Source: Halorussus salilacus (GTDB taxonomy: Archaea; Halobacteriota; Halobacteria; Halobacteriales; Haladaptataceae). Taken from it: a DNA stretch of 64,000 nt. Below are positions 24,562-33,083 of the stretch, piece by piece. The stretch lies in the NCBI RefSeq assembly GCF_024138125.1, contig NZ_CP099993.1, positions 2,356,001 to 2,420,000 on the forward strand, in the 5' to 3' direction. Under the pieces are notes generated by a model. That model ran no database searches. It was not told the origin of the DNA and worked only from the letters and a program-made list of their open reading frames with translations. Every line of letters starts with the position of its first letter. Positions within the stretch are counted from its first letter, which is position 1. Both the position numbers and the translations under genes were made by a program.

Positions 24562-24972
24562 CTACTCGTCGTCGAAGTCGAGCGCGGCCGAGTTGATGCA
24601 GTAGCGCTTGCCGGTCGGCTGCGGGCCGTCGTCGAAGACGTGGCCGAGGTGACCGCCGCAGTTCGCGCAGACGACTTCGGTCCGGACCATGCCGTGACTC
24701 CGGTCCTCCAGGGTCTCGATGCGGTCGTCGTCGGTGTCGTAGAAGCTCGGCCACCCGCACCCGGCGTCGAACTTGGTGTCCGAGTCGAACAGCTCCGCGC
24801 CGCATCCCGCACAGACGTAGGTGCCGTCGTCGGTGCGGTCGACGTGCTCGCCCGAGAACGGGCGCTCGGTTCCCCGCTCGCGGAGGACGCGGTACTCCTC
24901 GTCGGAGAGTCGCTCGCGCCACTCGGTCTCGGTTTCTGGGAGGTCGTCGGCCTCGCCGGTCTCCTGGCTCAT
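24562..24972 (-). CDS. msrB: peptide-methionine (R)-S-oxide reductase MsrB
   Basis: This 136-residue enzyme starts at the ATG at 24972. It has two zinc-binding CxxC pairs, CAGCGAELF (about residue 54) and [10 protein letters not shown] (about 102), and the catalytic cysteine in [11 protein letters not shown] (about residue 124). It reduces methionine-R-sulfoxide in oxidised proteins. Upstream in-frame codons run through a GC-rich palindrome and are not part of the protein. Confidence 0.95.
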   Translation of the reverse strand: MSQETGEADDLPETETEWRERLSDEEYRVLRERGTERPFSGEHVDRTDDGTYVCAGCGAELFDSDTKFDAGCGWPSFYDTDDDRIETLEDRSHGMVRTEVVCANCGGHLGHVFDDGPQPTGKRYCINSAALDFDDE

Positions 24973-25008
24973 GGGAGTGACTTGGGGCGCGGGGCGGTTA
25001 GGGCTTGC

Positions 25009-25044
25009 GCGAGAGCGGGCGACCGCGCGGTCGCCCGCTCTCGC
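25009..25044. repeat. 36-bp perfect palindrome between two gene ends
   Basis: GCGAGAGCGGGCGACCGC (25009-25026) is directly followed by its exact complement (to 25044). It starts 2 bases beyond the stop codon of the minus-strand flavin-binding gene (25047) and lies upstream of msrB. Confidence 0.85.
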
Positions 25045-25046
25045 AG

Positions 25047-25466
25047 TCACTCGGCCCGCCGTCCCGTCACCTCGTCCATCTCCAGTTCGTACACGACTGC
25101 CTCCATCTCGTCTATCTCCTCGCCGAAGACACGGATGTCGGGGAAGCGCTCGTCGACCCGCGTCTCGTCGAACCCCTCGCGCTCGCGTAGCGGCCCTCGG
25201 ACTATCACGCTCCACGAGGGCGTTTCGGCGTCGTAGAGGACGAACGTCGCCGTCCCGGTCGTTTCGAGGTGCTCGATCTTCGCGCTCTCGTCGCGCGAAT
25301 CGAGTCGGACGAGCAGCGACTCGCCGTCGTAGTCGTACGCGACCGGAACCGCGTAGGCGTCCCCTGCGTCGGCGAGCGCGAGGACGCCGACTCGCCGCGT
25401 GCGGAGCAGTTCGTTCAGTTCCCCTTCGCCCATCCCGAACGTGTTGACGTATTCGACGTGCTTCAC
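25047..25466 (-). CDS. pyridoxamine 5'-phosphate oxidase-family (flavin-binding) protein
   Basis: This 139-residue protein probably starts at the GTG at 25466 (read [20 protein letters not shown]). The split-barrel pattern follows: [39 protein letters not shown] and [12 protein letters not shown], like nitroimidazole-resistance and FMN-binding proteins of haloarchaea. It would bind FMN; the substrate is unknown. It is not closely similar to the other PNPOx-like protein at 23.2 kb. Confidence 0.83.
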   Translation of the reverse strand: MKHVEYVNTFGMGEGELNELLRTRRVGVLALADAGDAYAVPVAYDYDGESLLVRLDSRDESAKIEHLETTGTATFVLYDAETPSWSVIVRGPLREREGFDETRVDERFPDIRVFGEEIDEMEAVVYELEMDEVTGRRAE

Positions 25467-25510
25467 GGTTGGTCCCCCGACCGAAGGACGACCCCGACCG
25501 ACATAACCGC

Positions 25511-26362
25511 TCACCCCAGCGTGACGTCCAGATACAGCATCACCGCCACGCCGAGCATCGTCCCCATCGTCGCGATGCGCTCGTGGCCGCGGGCGTGGGT
25601 CTCGGGCACGATCTCGTCGCTGATGACGAACAGCATCCCGCCCGCGGCGAACCCCATCGCGTAGGGGAGCAGGGGCGCGGCGACCCCGACCGCCACCGCG
25701 CCGAACACCGCCACCGGGATCTCGACGAGTCCGGCCCGGACGCCCGCGAGGGTGGCGTAGAACAGCGACCCGAACCCGGCGTTGACCGCGGCGACCGACA
25801 CCGCCAGCCCCTCGGGTACGTTCTGGATACCGATTGCGAGCATGAGCGACAGGGCGTTGCCGAGGTTCTCCCCGGAGCCGAACGCGACCCCGACTGCGAG
25901 CCCCTCGGGCACGTTGTGGAGCGTGATGGCGACGATGAACAGCAGGACCGAGGCGGTCCGGGCGTCGTCGGGGTCGACGCGCTCGCGGCCGGTCGCGGCG
26001 TCCTCCTCGATGCGGGCGTCGCCGTCGGCCCGCGCGGCGTTCCGGCCGGTGATGACGACGTGGACGTGGGGCACCCACTGGTCGGCCCGGTCGAGGACGA
26101 CGACGCCGAGCCCGAACCCCGCGAGGACCGGCCAGATGCCGCCCGCCTCGATGCCGGGGAGGATGAGGCTGGTGAAGCTCGCCGACAGCATGATTCCGGC
26201 GGCGAACCCGAGCGCGGCGTCGAGCGACTTCTCGGAGGGGTTCGGCCAGACGAGGACCAGCATCGCGCCGAGCGTGTTCATCGCCGCGATGACGATGCCG
26301 CCCGCGAGCCCCTGCATCACGGGGTCGGTCCCGACCAGTTCGACGAACAGCCGCGTCACCAT
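25511..26362 (-). CDS. ZIP-family divalent metal transporter
   Basis: This 283-residue eight-helix protein retains both ZIP metal sites, [11 protein letters not shown] (about residue 151) and [11 protein letters not shown] (about residue 181), with Gln in place of the second His. The helix 3-4 loop is Asp/Arg-rich rather than His-rich. It probably imports Zn2+ or Fe2+/Mn2+. It is one of three ZIP-family proteins in this window and differs clearly from the copy at 1.1 kb. Confidence 0.9.
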   Translation of the reverse strand: MVTRLFVELVGTDPVMQGLAGGIVIAAMNTLGAMLVLVWPNPSEKSLDAALGFAAGIMLSASFTSLILPGIEAGGIWPVLAGFGLGVVVLDRADQWVPHVHVVITGRNAARADGDARIEEDAATGRERVDPDDARTASVLLFIVAITLHNVPEGLAVGVAFGSGENLGNALSLMLAIGIQNVPEGLAVSVAAVNAGFGSLFYATLAGVRAGLVEIPVAVFGAVAVGVAAPLLPYAMGFAAGGMLFVISDEIVPETHARGHERIATMGTMLGVAVMLYLDVTLG

Positions 26363-26503
26363 CCGCTGGTCGCCCTCCCGTCGACGGCGCTGGCGCGAGG
26401 CCCCGTCACGGTCGGTTCGTCGGCCGACCGGGACAAAAAGCCTCGGCCCGCTCTCGACCGGTCGGCCGGGGAATTGAAACCCTCACGACGCGAACGACGT
26501 GGC

Positions 26504-26650
26504 ATGCGGGTGTGTGACATCTGCGAGGCGCGCAAGTCCGAGGGCACCCGACTGGTCGCGCGCACTTGCCGGGACGTGTGGGTGTGTCATGGGTGCATGA
26601 TGCGCGCGGTCACGACCAAGGCCGACGAGCTCACGTACCGCGAGTGGTGA
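26504..26650 (+). CDS. small zinc-ribbon protein
   Basis: This 48-residue protein has CDICEARK at residue 4 and CHGCMMRA at residue 28, two CxxC pairs that form a single zinc site. The ATG at 26504 is the only suitable start. It resembles the many short, basic/acidic zinc mini-proteins of haloarchaea. Role unknown. Confidence 0.65.
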   Translation: MRVCDICEARKSEGTRLVARTCRDVWVCHGCMMRAVTTKADELTYREW

Positions 26651-26721
26651 GTCGAGCGCTCGCGGTGGCACCGCCCATCATATATTTTGACATTCACCCG
26701 ATTCCGGGGAATCTAACTAGG

Positions 26722-26729
26722 TTTATAAT
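26722..26729 (+). promoter_or_regulatory. TATA box of the HTH gene
   Basis: TTTATAAT lies 28-35 bases before the start at 26757 in otherwise GC-rich DNA; a clear archaeal box A. Confidence 0.75.
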
Positions 26730-26756
26730 GTAGGTCTGAGTACCCTCCATCGGGTC

Positions 26757-27167
26757 ATGAGTCAACAGTCGAACAATTTGGCCGGGGAACAGCCCGCGAA
26801 CGCCCTGCCGAGGGAGGACCATGGCTCGCGCGCTCGCTCGCTCGACGCGATTTTCGAGCTGCTGGTGACCGAGCGCCGCCGGAACGCGCTGTACGTGCTG
26901 TATCGGTCGCCCGGGCCCCTGTCGGTCTCGGCGCTCGCCGAGGAGGTCGCCGCGCTCGAAGGGGCCGACCCCGAGCGCGTCGCCACCGCCCTCCACCACG
27001 TCCACCTGCCGAAGCTCGCCGACGCCGGGGTCGTCGAGTACGACGGCGACGCGGTACGGCTCGACGACCTCTCCGAGCGGTTCCGTCGCTACCTCGCCAC
27101 CGCCGCCGAGGACGAGCAGCGACGACTCCGCGCGACCGGAGAGAGCGCGACCCTCTCGGAGTTCTAG
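26757..27167 (+). CDS. winged-helix transcription regulator-like protein (DUF7344 type)
   Basis: This 136-residue protein is centred on a winged helix: FELLVTERRRNALYVLYRSP (about residues 32-51), SVSALAEEVAALEG, then the recognition and wing region HHVHLPKLADAGVVEYDGDA and VRLDDL. That architecture is common in haloarchaeal DUF7344 regulators. The N-terminal 28 residues are disordered. Targets are unknown; it stands alone behind a strong TATA box. Confidence 0.82.
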   Translation: MSQQSNNLAGEQPANALPREDHGSRARSLDAIFELLVTERRRNALYVLYRSPGPLSVSALAEEVAALEGADPERVATALHHVHLPKLADAGVVEYDGDAVRLDDLSERFRRYLATAAEDEQRRLRATGESATLSEF

Positions 27168-27183
27168 TCGCGGTCCTCCCTTC

Positions 27184-27690
27184 TCACGCACCGCCGTTCG
27201 CGAACAGCATCGTCCCGAGGTACGCCGCGCTCGCGGTCGCGAACACGCCGAGCGCGAACAGCAGGGCGTTGGCCACGCGGTTGTCGGCCCGGCACACCGA
27301 CAGCGTGTACCGCCGCCCCGACACCGGCCACAGCAGGGCCACGCCCATCGGGGTCAGCACGTCGGCCGCGAGATGCGAGAGGACCGCCAGCGCCGCGATT
27401 CCCGCGGCGAACGCCCGGATTTCGACGGGACCGACCGGCCGGACGCCGTGGCCGGTCGCGGTCGCGGCGGCCCACGCCGCGACCGCGACCAGCGCGACGA
27501 AGGGGAGGGTGTGGGTCGGTCCCCGGTGGGGGACGAACGGGAGCCGGGTATCGAGGTCGGGGAGCATCGACAGCCAGAGCGCGAGTGCGCCGCCAGCGAG
27601 CGCGGCAGTCGTCTGGCCGGTCGCGAGGAGCCACCCCCCGACCGGCGCGTACAGCGCGAGCGAGACACCGTAGTGGCCGGGTCGGAACAT
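27184..27690 (-). CDS. YdjM/LexA-binding-type membrane metal-dependent hydrolase
   Basis: This 168-residue protein begins MFRPGHYGVSLALYAPVGGW (ATG at 27690). It has a Pro-Asp motif LSMLPDLDTRLP (about residue 40), HRGPTHTLPFV (about 55) and LSHLAADVLTPMGVALLWP (about 105), the His/Asp pattern of the DUF457/YdjM family, embedded in four helices. Members are inner-membrane metalloproteins of uncertain substrate. It is divergent from the adjacent SDR gene. Confidence 0.85.
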   Translation of the reverse strand: MFRPGHYGVSLALYAPVGGWLLATGQTTAALAGGALALWLSMLPDLDTRLPFVPHRGPTHTLPFVALVAVAAWAAATATGHGVRPVGPVEIRAFAAGIAALAVLSHLAADVLTPMGVALLWPVSGRRYTLSVCRADNRVANALLFALGVFATASAAYLGTMLFANGGA

Positions 27691-27750
27691 ACCCTCCCGA
27701 AGCCACTCGATGCAGAAACCGGTTTGGGTCCGGAGCGCCACAGGTCGAGT

Positions 27751-28437
27751 ATGGACGACTATACCGCGGTCGTGACCGGCGCGAGTCGGGGCATCGGCGA
27801 GGCGGTCGCCCGGCGGTTCGCCGCCGAGGGAGCGCGCGTCGTCGCCTGCGCGCGAGACACCGACGCCCTCGACGAGGCCGTCGCGAGCATCGACGGCGAG
27901 GTCGAGGCCGTCCGCGCCGACGTGCGCGACGAGTTCGACGTGGAGCGACTGATGGAGACGGCGGCCCGCGCGAGCGCGGGCGGCCTCGACGCGGTGGTCG
28001 CCTGCGCGGGCGTCTACCACGGCGACCCTGGGGAGACCCCCCTCCCCGGAGAGGCCTACTCGGCGTTCGACGACACCCTCCGGACCAACGTCCGGGGAGT
28101 GTTCGCGACGGTTCGGGAGGCCCTGCCCCACCTCGCCGACGACGCCCGGGTGCTGGTCCCCTCCGGCGGCGTGGCCCGCGAGGCCACGTCGGGCTACGGC
28201 TCCTACGCCGTCTCGAAGGCGGCGGCCGAGGCGGTGGTCCGGGGGTTCGCCGTCGACCTCGACCTGACGGTCGGCGTCGTCGACCCCGGAGTGGTCGCGA
28301 CCGACCTGACCGGCGGGCGGGGCCGCGACCCCGCGGACGCCGCCGACCTGTGCTACTGGGCCGCGACCGACGCGCCCGCCGAGGCCCTCGACGGCGAGGT
28401 CGTCGGACTGGGTGACTACCGGAGCGCGACGGCCTGA
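27751..28437 (+). CDS. short-chain dehydrogenase/reductase
   Basis: This 228-residue protein has the classical SDR cofactor motif TGASRGIG (residues 9-16), ACAGVYHGD (about 90), and the catalytic triad represented by Ser in VPSGGVAR and YxxxK in YGSYAVSKAAAE (about 149-153). Arg in the ACARDTD loop suggests NADP preference. Substrate unknown. It is divergent from the YdjM-like gene, with 60 bases between the start codons. Confidence 0.9.
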   Translation: MDDYTAVVTGASRGIGEAVARRFAAEGARVVACARDTDALDEAVASIDGEVEAVRADVRDEFDVERLMETAARASAGGLDAVVACAGVYHGDPGETPLPGEAYSAFDDTLRTNVRGVFATVREALPHLADDARVLVPSGGVAREATSGYGSYAVSKAAAEAVVRGFAVDLDLTVGVVDPGVVATDLTGGRGRDPADAADLCYWAATDAPAEALDGEVVGLGDYRSATA

Positions 28438-28477
28438 GACCGACTCCCTCGGTCCCTCGACAAGAGTGGGCTCGCGG

Positions 28478-28564
28478 CGTTCGTGGCTCGTCTCGTCGCG
28501 GTCGGGCGTCGTGGCTCGTCTCGTCGCGGTCGGGCGTCGTGGCTCGTCTCGCTCGGCGGGGAAT
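28478..28564. repeat. three-unit 29-bp tandem repeat
   Basis: Units begin at 28478, 28507 and 28536, each of the form CGTCGTGGCTCGTCTCGTCG plus CGGTCGGG; the last is degenerate. The array starts 40 bases after the SDR stop codon. Confidence 0.8.
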
Positions 28565-28579
28565 CCGCGACCGACGGGC

Positions 28580-28586
28580 TTATTAA
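28580..28586 (+). promoter_or_regulatory. TATA box of the ZIP-like gene
   Basis: TTATTAA lies 24-30 bases before the start at 28610 at the end of the tandem array. Confidence 0.65.
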
Positions 28587-28609
28587 CCGTTCGTTCTCGA
28601 TTAATAAGC

Positions 28610-29440
28610 ATGCGACTCTCCCGACTCGGGCTTCTGGGTCTCCTCTCGCTGGCCGTCCTCACGCCCATCGCGTTGCGGGCGGGCACGACGAAGGTCGTCC
28701 TCATCGCGTGGGTGGCGTTCGCCGCGATGGCGGGCGCGGCCCTCCTCGGCGGTCGGACCGGCGCGTCGACCGACGCCGGGCGACTCGTCTGGGGATACGG
28801 CCTCGCGAGCGGCGCGATGATCACGAGCGCGGCGGTGTTCATCGTGCCCGACGCCATCGCTCACCACCCGAAGTACGGCGGGTTCGGCATCGCGTTCGGC
28901 GTGCTGGCGGGGTTCGGTGCGCACACCCTCGGCCACCGCGCGATGCACGCAGACCTCCCGTTCGACCACACCGCGGTCGAGCTCACCGCCCACTCGCTGT
29001 CGGCGGGAGCCATCATCGGCCTCGTCTACGGCAACATGCCCGACCTCGGTCTCCTGCTCGGTCTGGCCATCGTCTCCCACAAGGGCCCGGCGGGCTACGC
29101 GGCGGCCGACCGCCTCCGGCGGTCGGGCAAGCCGGTCTCGGTCATCCTGCTGCCCGCGGCGGGCGTGGGTCTGACCGCGATTCCCGCCGCACTCCTCGAA
29201 CTCCCGTCCAGCGACCCGGTCAACGGCCTCGTGTTCGGGTTCGCGGCCGGGGTCTTCCTCCACGTCGCCATGGACTTCCTGCCGCGCTGCGAACTCGGCG
29301 GCGAGGTGTACGAGGTCGCGCAGGTGACCGACGACGCCCACTCACTGCTCGACCGCCTCCGGACGCAGGCGGTGGTGAGCACGGGACTGGGCGGTGCGGT
29401 CGTCTTCGCGGCGTGGTTCGTGTTGCAGGGCGGCGCGTAG
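28610..29440 (+). CDS. atypical ZIP-family membrane protein lacking canonical metal glutamates
   Basis: This 276-residue protein has the eight-helix ZIP layout, but the two metal motifs are altered: HSLSAG (about residue 126) where HSxPEG is expected and HKGPAG (about residue 158) where HNxPEG is expected, so both conserved Glu residues are absent. A third His appears in FLHVAMDFLPRCE. It may carry another substrate or act as a sensor or regulator. The start ATG at 28610 follows a TATA box and precedes the first helix. Confidence 0.8.
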   Translation: MRLSRLGLLGLLSLAVLTPIALRAGTTKVVLIAWVAFAAMAGAALLGGRTGASTDAGRLVWGYGLASGAMITSAAVFIVPDAIAHHPKYGGFGIAFGVLAGFGAHTLGHRAMHADLPFDHTAVELTAHSLSAGAIIGLVYGNMPDLGLLLGLAIVSHKGPAGYAAADRLRRSGKPVSVILLPAAGVGLTAIPAALLELPSSDPVNGLVFGFAAGVFLHVAMDFLPRCELGGEVYEVAQVTDDAHSLLDRLRTQAVVSTGLGGAVVFAAWFVLQGGA

Positions 29441-29473
29441 CCCGGCGGTTCGGAAGCCGGGTTCGCCGCTGTT

Positions 29474-29602
29474 TTCGCGACCCTCCGCCAACCGCGAGTT
29501 CCGCGACCCTCCGCCGACCGCGAGTTTCGCGACCCTCCGCCAACCGCGAGTTCCGCGACCCTCCGCCGACCGCGAGTTTCGCGACCCTCCGCCAACTGCG
29601 GG
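29474..29602. repeat. five-unit 26-bp tandem array with alternating variants
   Basis: Units alternate strictly: TTCGCGACCCTCCGCCAACC in units 1, 3 and 5, and TCCGCGACCCTCCGCCGACC in units 2 and 4, each then CGCGAGT. The real period is therefore a 52-bp dimer. It starts 34 bases after the ZIP-like gene. Confidence 0.85.
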
Positions 29603-29659
29603 ACGCGCCGCGTTCGCGCTCGCACTGCGAGCGCGAACGCACGCGGGGAGGCACGGGGG

Positions 29660-29701
29660 CGCGGTGCGGTGCGGAGCGGTCGCGGTGCGGTGCGGAGCGG
29701 T
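29660..29701. repeat. two-unit 21-bp tandem repeat
   Basis: Two exact 21-bp copies (29660-29680 and 29681-29701) beginning CGCGGTGCGGTGCGGAGCGG, with a partial third copy after them. Confidence 0.8.
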
Positions 29702-29746
29702 CGCGGTGGCGGTTTCTCACAGGTACCGGGAGTAGCTAGCGTCTCC

Positions 29747-29860
29747 GAGCCGTCGGTAGCGCCCTGAGCCGTCGGTAGCGCCCTGAGCCGTCGGTAGCGC
29801 CCTGAGCCGCCGATAGTGTTTCTGAGCCGCCGATAGCGTCTTCGAGCCGTCGGTGTCCGT
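29747..29860. repeat. six-unit 19-20 bp tandem array
   Basis: Three exact units GAGCCGTCGGTAGCGCCCT start at 29747, 29766 and 29785; three diverged units follow at 29804, 29824 and 29844. Confidence 0.85.
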
Positions 29861-30059
29861 CCCTCGACCCGACGAACGAACCGCGTTTCTCGGTGAACGA
29901 ACTACAAATCGGCCGAACCGCGGAACCGAACCACCCCCGAACACGACGAATCGCGAACACGACGGACCCCGAAATCCCCCCGAATCCCCGGTCACTCGGT
30001 CCGTACATGTCGTTACCGCCACACCGACCTTTAAGCCCTCCTGCCGCAACGCTTCACCC

Positions 30060-31073
30060 ATGAGAGTCGCCGTACTCGCTCACGAGATGTTCCCCGACCG
30101 CGCGAAGACCGCGGTCGGCCTGTTGCGCTACTCCGACTACGAGGTCGAGGCCGTGCTGGACCGCGAGAACGCCGGGACGCAGGTCTCGGACTTCATCGCC
30201 GACGTACAGGACGCGCCCATCGTCGCGGGGATGGACGACGCCCCCGAGGTCGACGCCCTCATCATCGGCATCGCGCCCATCGGCGGCGGCTTCGACGAGT
30301 CGTGGCGGCCCGACGTGCGGACCGCGCTCGAACGCGGTTGCGACCTCGTCTCGGGGCTCCACTACTTCCTCGAAGACGACGAGGAGTTCGCCGACCTCGC
30401 GGCCGAGAACGACGCCGACATCTGGGACGTGCGCAGGCCCCACGACGACCTCACGGTCGCACAGGGCGTCGCCGACGAGGTGGACGCCGAGGTCGTGCTC
30501 ACGGTCGGCACCGACTGCTCGGTCGGCAAGATGACCGCGACGTGCGAACTCCTCGAAGCCGCCGAAGACCGGGGCGTCGACGCCGGGTTCGTCCCGACCG
30601 GCCAGACCGGCATCATGATCGAGGGGTGGGGCAACCCCATCGACCGCGTGGTCAGCGACTTCACCGCGGGAGCCGTCGAGGAGATGATCGTCGAGAAGGG
30701 CGACGACCACGACTACCTGTTCGTGGAGGGTCAGGGCAGCATCGTCCACCCGGCCTACTCGGCGGTCACCTGCGGCATCCTCCACGGCGCGATGGCCGAC
30801 AAACTGGTGCTGTGTCACGCCGCCGGTCGGGAGGCCATCCACGGCTACGAGGACACCGCCATCCCGCCGATTTCGACGTACGTCGACCTCTACGAGGACC
30901 TCGCTCGGCCGGTCCACGAGACCGAGGTCGTCGCGGGGGCGCTGAACACGCGGGCCGTCGACGACGACGCGGCGGCCCGCGACGCGGTCGAGGAGTTCGG
31001 CGGCCAGCTGGGCGGTCCCGCGACCGACCCGGTACGTTTCGACGCCGACGAGGTACTGGAGGCGATCCTGTGA
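30060..31073 (+). CDS. DUF1611/DgcN-family N-acyltransferase-like protein
   Basis: This 337-residue protein begins MRVAVLAHEMFPDRAKTAVG at the ATG at 30060. The P-loop-like VGTDCSVGKMTATCEL (about residue 149), PTGQTGIMIEGWG and VEGQGSIVHPAYSAVTCGIL match the DUF1611 family, now named DgcN in D-glutamate catabolism (N-acetylation). It overlaps the following epimerase/racemase gene by 4 bases, so the two form a unit. In other organisms DgcN acetylates D-glutamate and DgcA racemises the product. Substrate in this archaeon is inferred. Confidence 0.85.
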   Translation: MRVAVLAHEMFPDRAKTAVGLLRYSDYEVEAVLDRENAGTQVSDFIADVQDAPIVAGMDDAPEVDALIIGIAPIGGGFDESWRPDVRTALERGCDLVSGLHYFLEDDEEFADLAAENDADIWDVRRPHDDLTVAQGVADEVDAEVVLTVGTDCSVGKMTATCELLEAAEDRGVDAGFVPTGQTGIMIEGWGNPIDRVVSDFTAGAVEEMIVEKGDDHDYLFVEGQGSIVHPAYSAVTCGILHGAMADKLVLCHAAGREAIHGYEDTAIPPISTYVDLYEDLARPVHETEVVAGALNTRAVDDDAAARDAVEEFGGQLGGPATDPVRFDADEVLEAIL

Positions 31074-32110
31074 GCCTCGGCGCCGAGTTCGAGCGGGTGT
31101 CGCTCCCGCTCGAAGACGCCTTCACCATCTCGCGGGCCACCCAAGAGGTCGCCGAGAACGTCGTCGTCCGGGTCTCGGACGACGAGGGGAACGTCGGCGT
31201 CGGCGGGGCCGCACCCTCCGCCCACTACGGCGAGACCGCCGACACCGTCGAGGCGGTCCTGCCCGACCTCCTCGACGCCGTCGAGGAGGTCGGCGACCCC
31301 CACCAGTTAGAGCGAATCGAGCGCCGGATGCGCGAGACCGTCGAGCGCAACGCCGCCGCCCGGTGTGCGGTCAGCATCGCGCTCCACGACTTGGTCTGCA
31401 AGCGCCTCGACGTTCCCCTCTACCGCTACTGGGGCCTCGACCCCACCGAGTCGGTCGAGACCTCCTACACCGTCGGCATCGACACCACCGAGACGATGCG
31501 CGAGAAGACAGAGCGCGCGGTCGAGGCCGGATACTCGACGCTGAAGGTCAAGGTCGGAACCGACCGCGACGAGGAGATAATCCGGACCGTCCGAGACGCC
31601 GCGCCCGACGCGACGATTCGCGTCGACGCGAATCAGGCGTGGACGCCCCGCGAGGCGGTCCGGAAGATAGCGGTGCTGGACGACTACGACATCGAGTTCG
31701 TCGAACAGCCGATTCCGGCCGAGGACCCTGAAGGACTCAAATTCGTCCGCGACCGGTCGGCCCTGCCCATCGCGGCCGACGAATCGTGTATCACCCTCGA
31801 CGACATTCCCCGAATCGCCGACCGGGCCGACATCGCGAATCTGAAGCTGATGAAGTGCGGCGGCCTCCGGGAGGCGACCCGGATGGTCCACGCCGCCCGC
31901 GCCCACGGGCTGGAGGTCATGCTCGGTTGCATGATCGAGTCGAACGCCTCCATCGCGGCGGCGGCCCACCTCGCGCCACTGCTCGACTACGCCGACCTCG
32001 ACGGCTCCTTACTGCTCGCGGAGGACCCCTACGCGGGCGTCCCGATGCCGAACGGGGAAATCGACCTCGCGTCGGTGGACCGGCCCGGTACCGGTGTGCG
32101 GGAGGAGTGA
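31070..32110 (+). CDS. enolase-superfamily dipeptide epimerase/N-acyl amino acid racemase (DgcA-like)
   Basis: This 346-residue enzyme starts at a GTG that overlaps the previous stop codon. It has the MLE-subgroup catalytic set: Lys159 and Lys161 (LKVKVG), metal ligands Asp186 (VDANQAW), Glu212 (EFVEQP) and Asp237 (AADESC), and Lys262 (LKLMKCGG). Relatives racemise L-Ala-D/L-Glu or N-acetyl-Glu. Haloarchaea have no murein, so murein-peptide recycling is unlikely and the DgcN neighbour points to N-acyl amino acids. Confidence 0.9.
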   Translation: MSLGAEFERVSLPLEDAFTISRATQEVAENVVVRVSDDEGNVGVGGAAPSAHYGETADTVEAVLPDLLDAVEEVGDPHQLERIERRMRETVERNAAARCAVSIALHDLVCKRLDVPLYRYWGLDPTESVETSYTVGIDTTETMREKTERAVEAGYSTLKVKVGTDRDEEIIRTVRDAAPDATIRVDANQAWTPREAVRKIAVLDDYDIEFVEQPIPAEDPEGLKFVRDRSALPIAADESCITLDDIPRIADRADIANLKLMKCGGLREATRMVHAARAHGLEVMLGCMIESNASIAAAAHLAPLLDYADLDGSLLLAEDPYAGVPMPNGEIDLASVDRPGTGVREE

Positions 32111-32131
32111 GGGCCGTCGGGCGGCCGACGG

Positions 32132-32671
32132 TCACACCTCCGAGTGTCGCCCCTCGGAGTTCTCCGTCTCGTCGGCGACAGCAGCGTCCTCTACCGGCAC
32201 TTCGCGGGGCTCGTCTCGCCGAATGGGGACGGTGATTTCGAGTTCGTCGAACCGGACGACCGGACGCTTTGACCGACCCGATTCGACCAACTCCACGACT
32301 CCGAGAGCCTCTAACTCCCGCAGATTCCGATGCACCTCCTTGTGGTCGCGTCCGACGATTTCCTCGACCTGTCGCATGCTCTCGGGGTCCCGATTGGCGA
32401 TGGCTCGAAGCAACTCCAGATTCGTCTCGCTCACGAGTCGAGCGAGGTCGGCTTCGTCCTCGAAGTTGAGGACGTGGCGCTCGTCGAGGTCCTCGCCGCG
32501 CTCGGCCGCCCGGACTCGCTCGCGGGCCTCCCGGTGGAGTTCGTCGGCGTCACCGACGCGAACCGAGAGCGTTCTGGTCGGCCCGTCCTCGGTGTCCGGG
32601 TCCGGGTCTGGGTCGGGGTCGCTGGGGTGCTGTTCGTCACGGGCGGCGTTCGGGTCGGTATCTGGACACAT
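32132..32671 (-). CDS. HTH antitoxin of a TumE-type toxin-antitoxin pair
   Basis: This 179-residue protein has an acidic N-terminal tail (Asp/Pro-rich, ~1-30), a central winged helix (NLELLRAIANRDPESMRQVE with recognition helix HKEVHRNLRELEALG, about 83-122) and a charged C-terminus. It resembles HVO_A0114-type putative DNA-binding antitoxins. It follows the toxin gene with 3 bases between stop and start, and would repress the shared promoter whose TATA box lies in a palindrome. Confidence 0.75.
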   Translation of the reverse strand: MCPDTDPNAARDEQHPSDPDPDPDPDTEDGPTRTLSVRVGDADELHREARERVRAAERGEDLDERHVLNFEDEADLARLVSETNLELLRAIANRDPESMRQVEEIVGRDHKEVHRNLRELEALGVVELVESGRSKRPVVRFDELEITVPIRRDEPREVPVEDAAVADETENSEGRHSEV

Positions 32672-32674
32672 GGG

Positions 32675-32995
32675 TTATCGAACCTCCGAATCGCGGGTGG
32701 CAGGCCGGGTGTTACGGTAGTTCGTCACTTCTCGCTGAAACCGGGCGAGTAGGTCGAACATCCCGGGAAACTCGATTTCTTCGATTCCGTCGGCCGTGTG
32801 GCGCTCGCGGCCTTTCGTCGGCTCGTGAGCGTTGTCGAAGCGGACTATCAGGTCGCCTCCGAGAGACCCGAAGTGGAGCGAGTAGTCCCACCCGCTCGGA
32901 TACTTCGGGTCGTCCGTCTTCCGGACGGTGACCGCTTCGACGAGGTCTCCGGGGTAGTAGTTCGTGTACTCTTCGACTTCCGTGTAGCCTGCCAT
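32675..32995 (-). CDS. TumE-family toxin (DUF6516)
   Basis: This 106-residue protein starts at the ATG at 32995 (MAGYTEVEEYTNYYPGDLVE). The pattern GWDYSLHFGSLGGDLIVRFD (about residues 35-54) followed by a conserved His and FPGMFDLLARFQREV matches DUF6516/TumE toxins. These proteins pair with HTH antitoxins in archaea and bacteria; the mode of action is poorly known. An upstream ATG would read through the promoter and is rejected. Confidence 0.75.
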   Translation of the reverse strand: MAGYTEVEEYTNYYPGDLVEAVTVRKTDDPKYPSGWDYSLHFGSLGGDLIVRFDNAHEPTKGRERHTADGIEEIEFPGMFDLLARFQREVTNYRNTRPATRDSEVR

Positions 32996-33031
32996 CCGCA
33001 CGAATTGGTTCCGTTCCCGTTCAAATAAGTT

Positions 33032-33051
33032 TGGTGGGTATAAACCCACCA
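33032..33051. promoter_or_regulatory. palindromic operator over the TATA box of the TumE operon
   Basis: TGGTGGGT (33032-33039) and ACCCACCA (33044-33051) are exact complements around ATAA. On the minus strand the box reads TTTATA within the palindrome, about 45 bases before the toxin start. A dimeric HTH repressor bound here would block TBP directly. Confidence 0.65.
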
Positions 33052-33083
33052 TGGACCGACCGACCACCAATAGAACGTCCGAG

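Larger units (their letters stand above)
29441..30059. other. 619-base gene-free region carrying three tandem arrays
   Basis: No credible gene is seen. It contains arrays at 29474-29602, 29660-29701 and 29747-29860 (listed separately), and a stretch with few repeats at 29870-30059 that leads into the DgcN-like gene; CTTTAAG (30029-30035) lies about 25 bases before its start and may be the TATA box. Confidence 0.6.

Noticed and set aside
29474-29860. CRISPR array
   Set aside because: Units are contiguous, with no unique spacers, and no cas gene is near.
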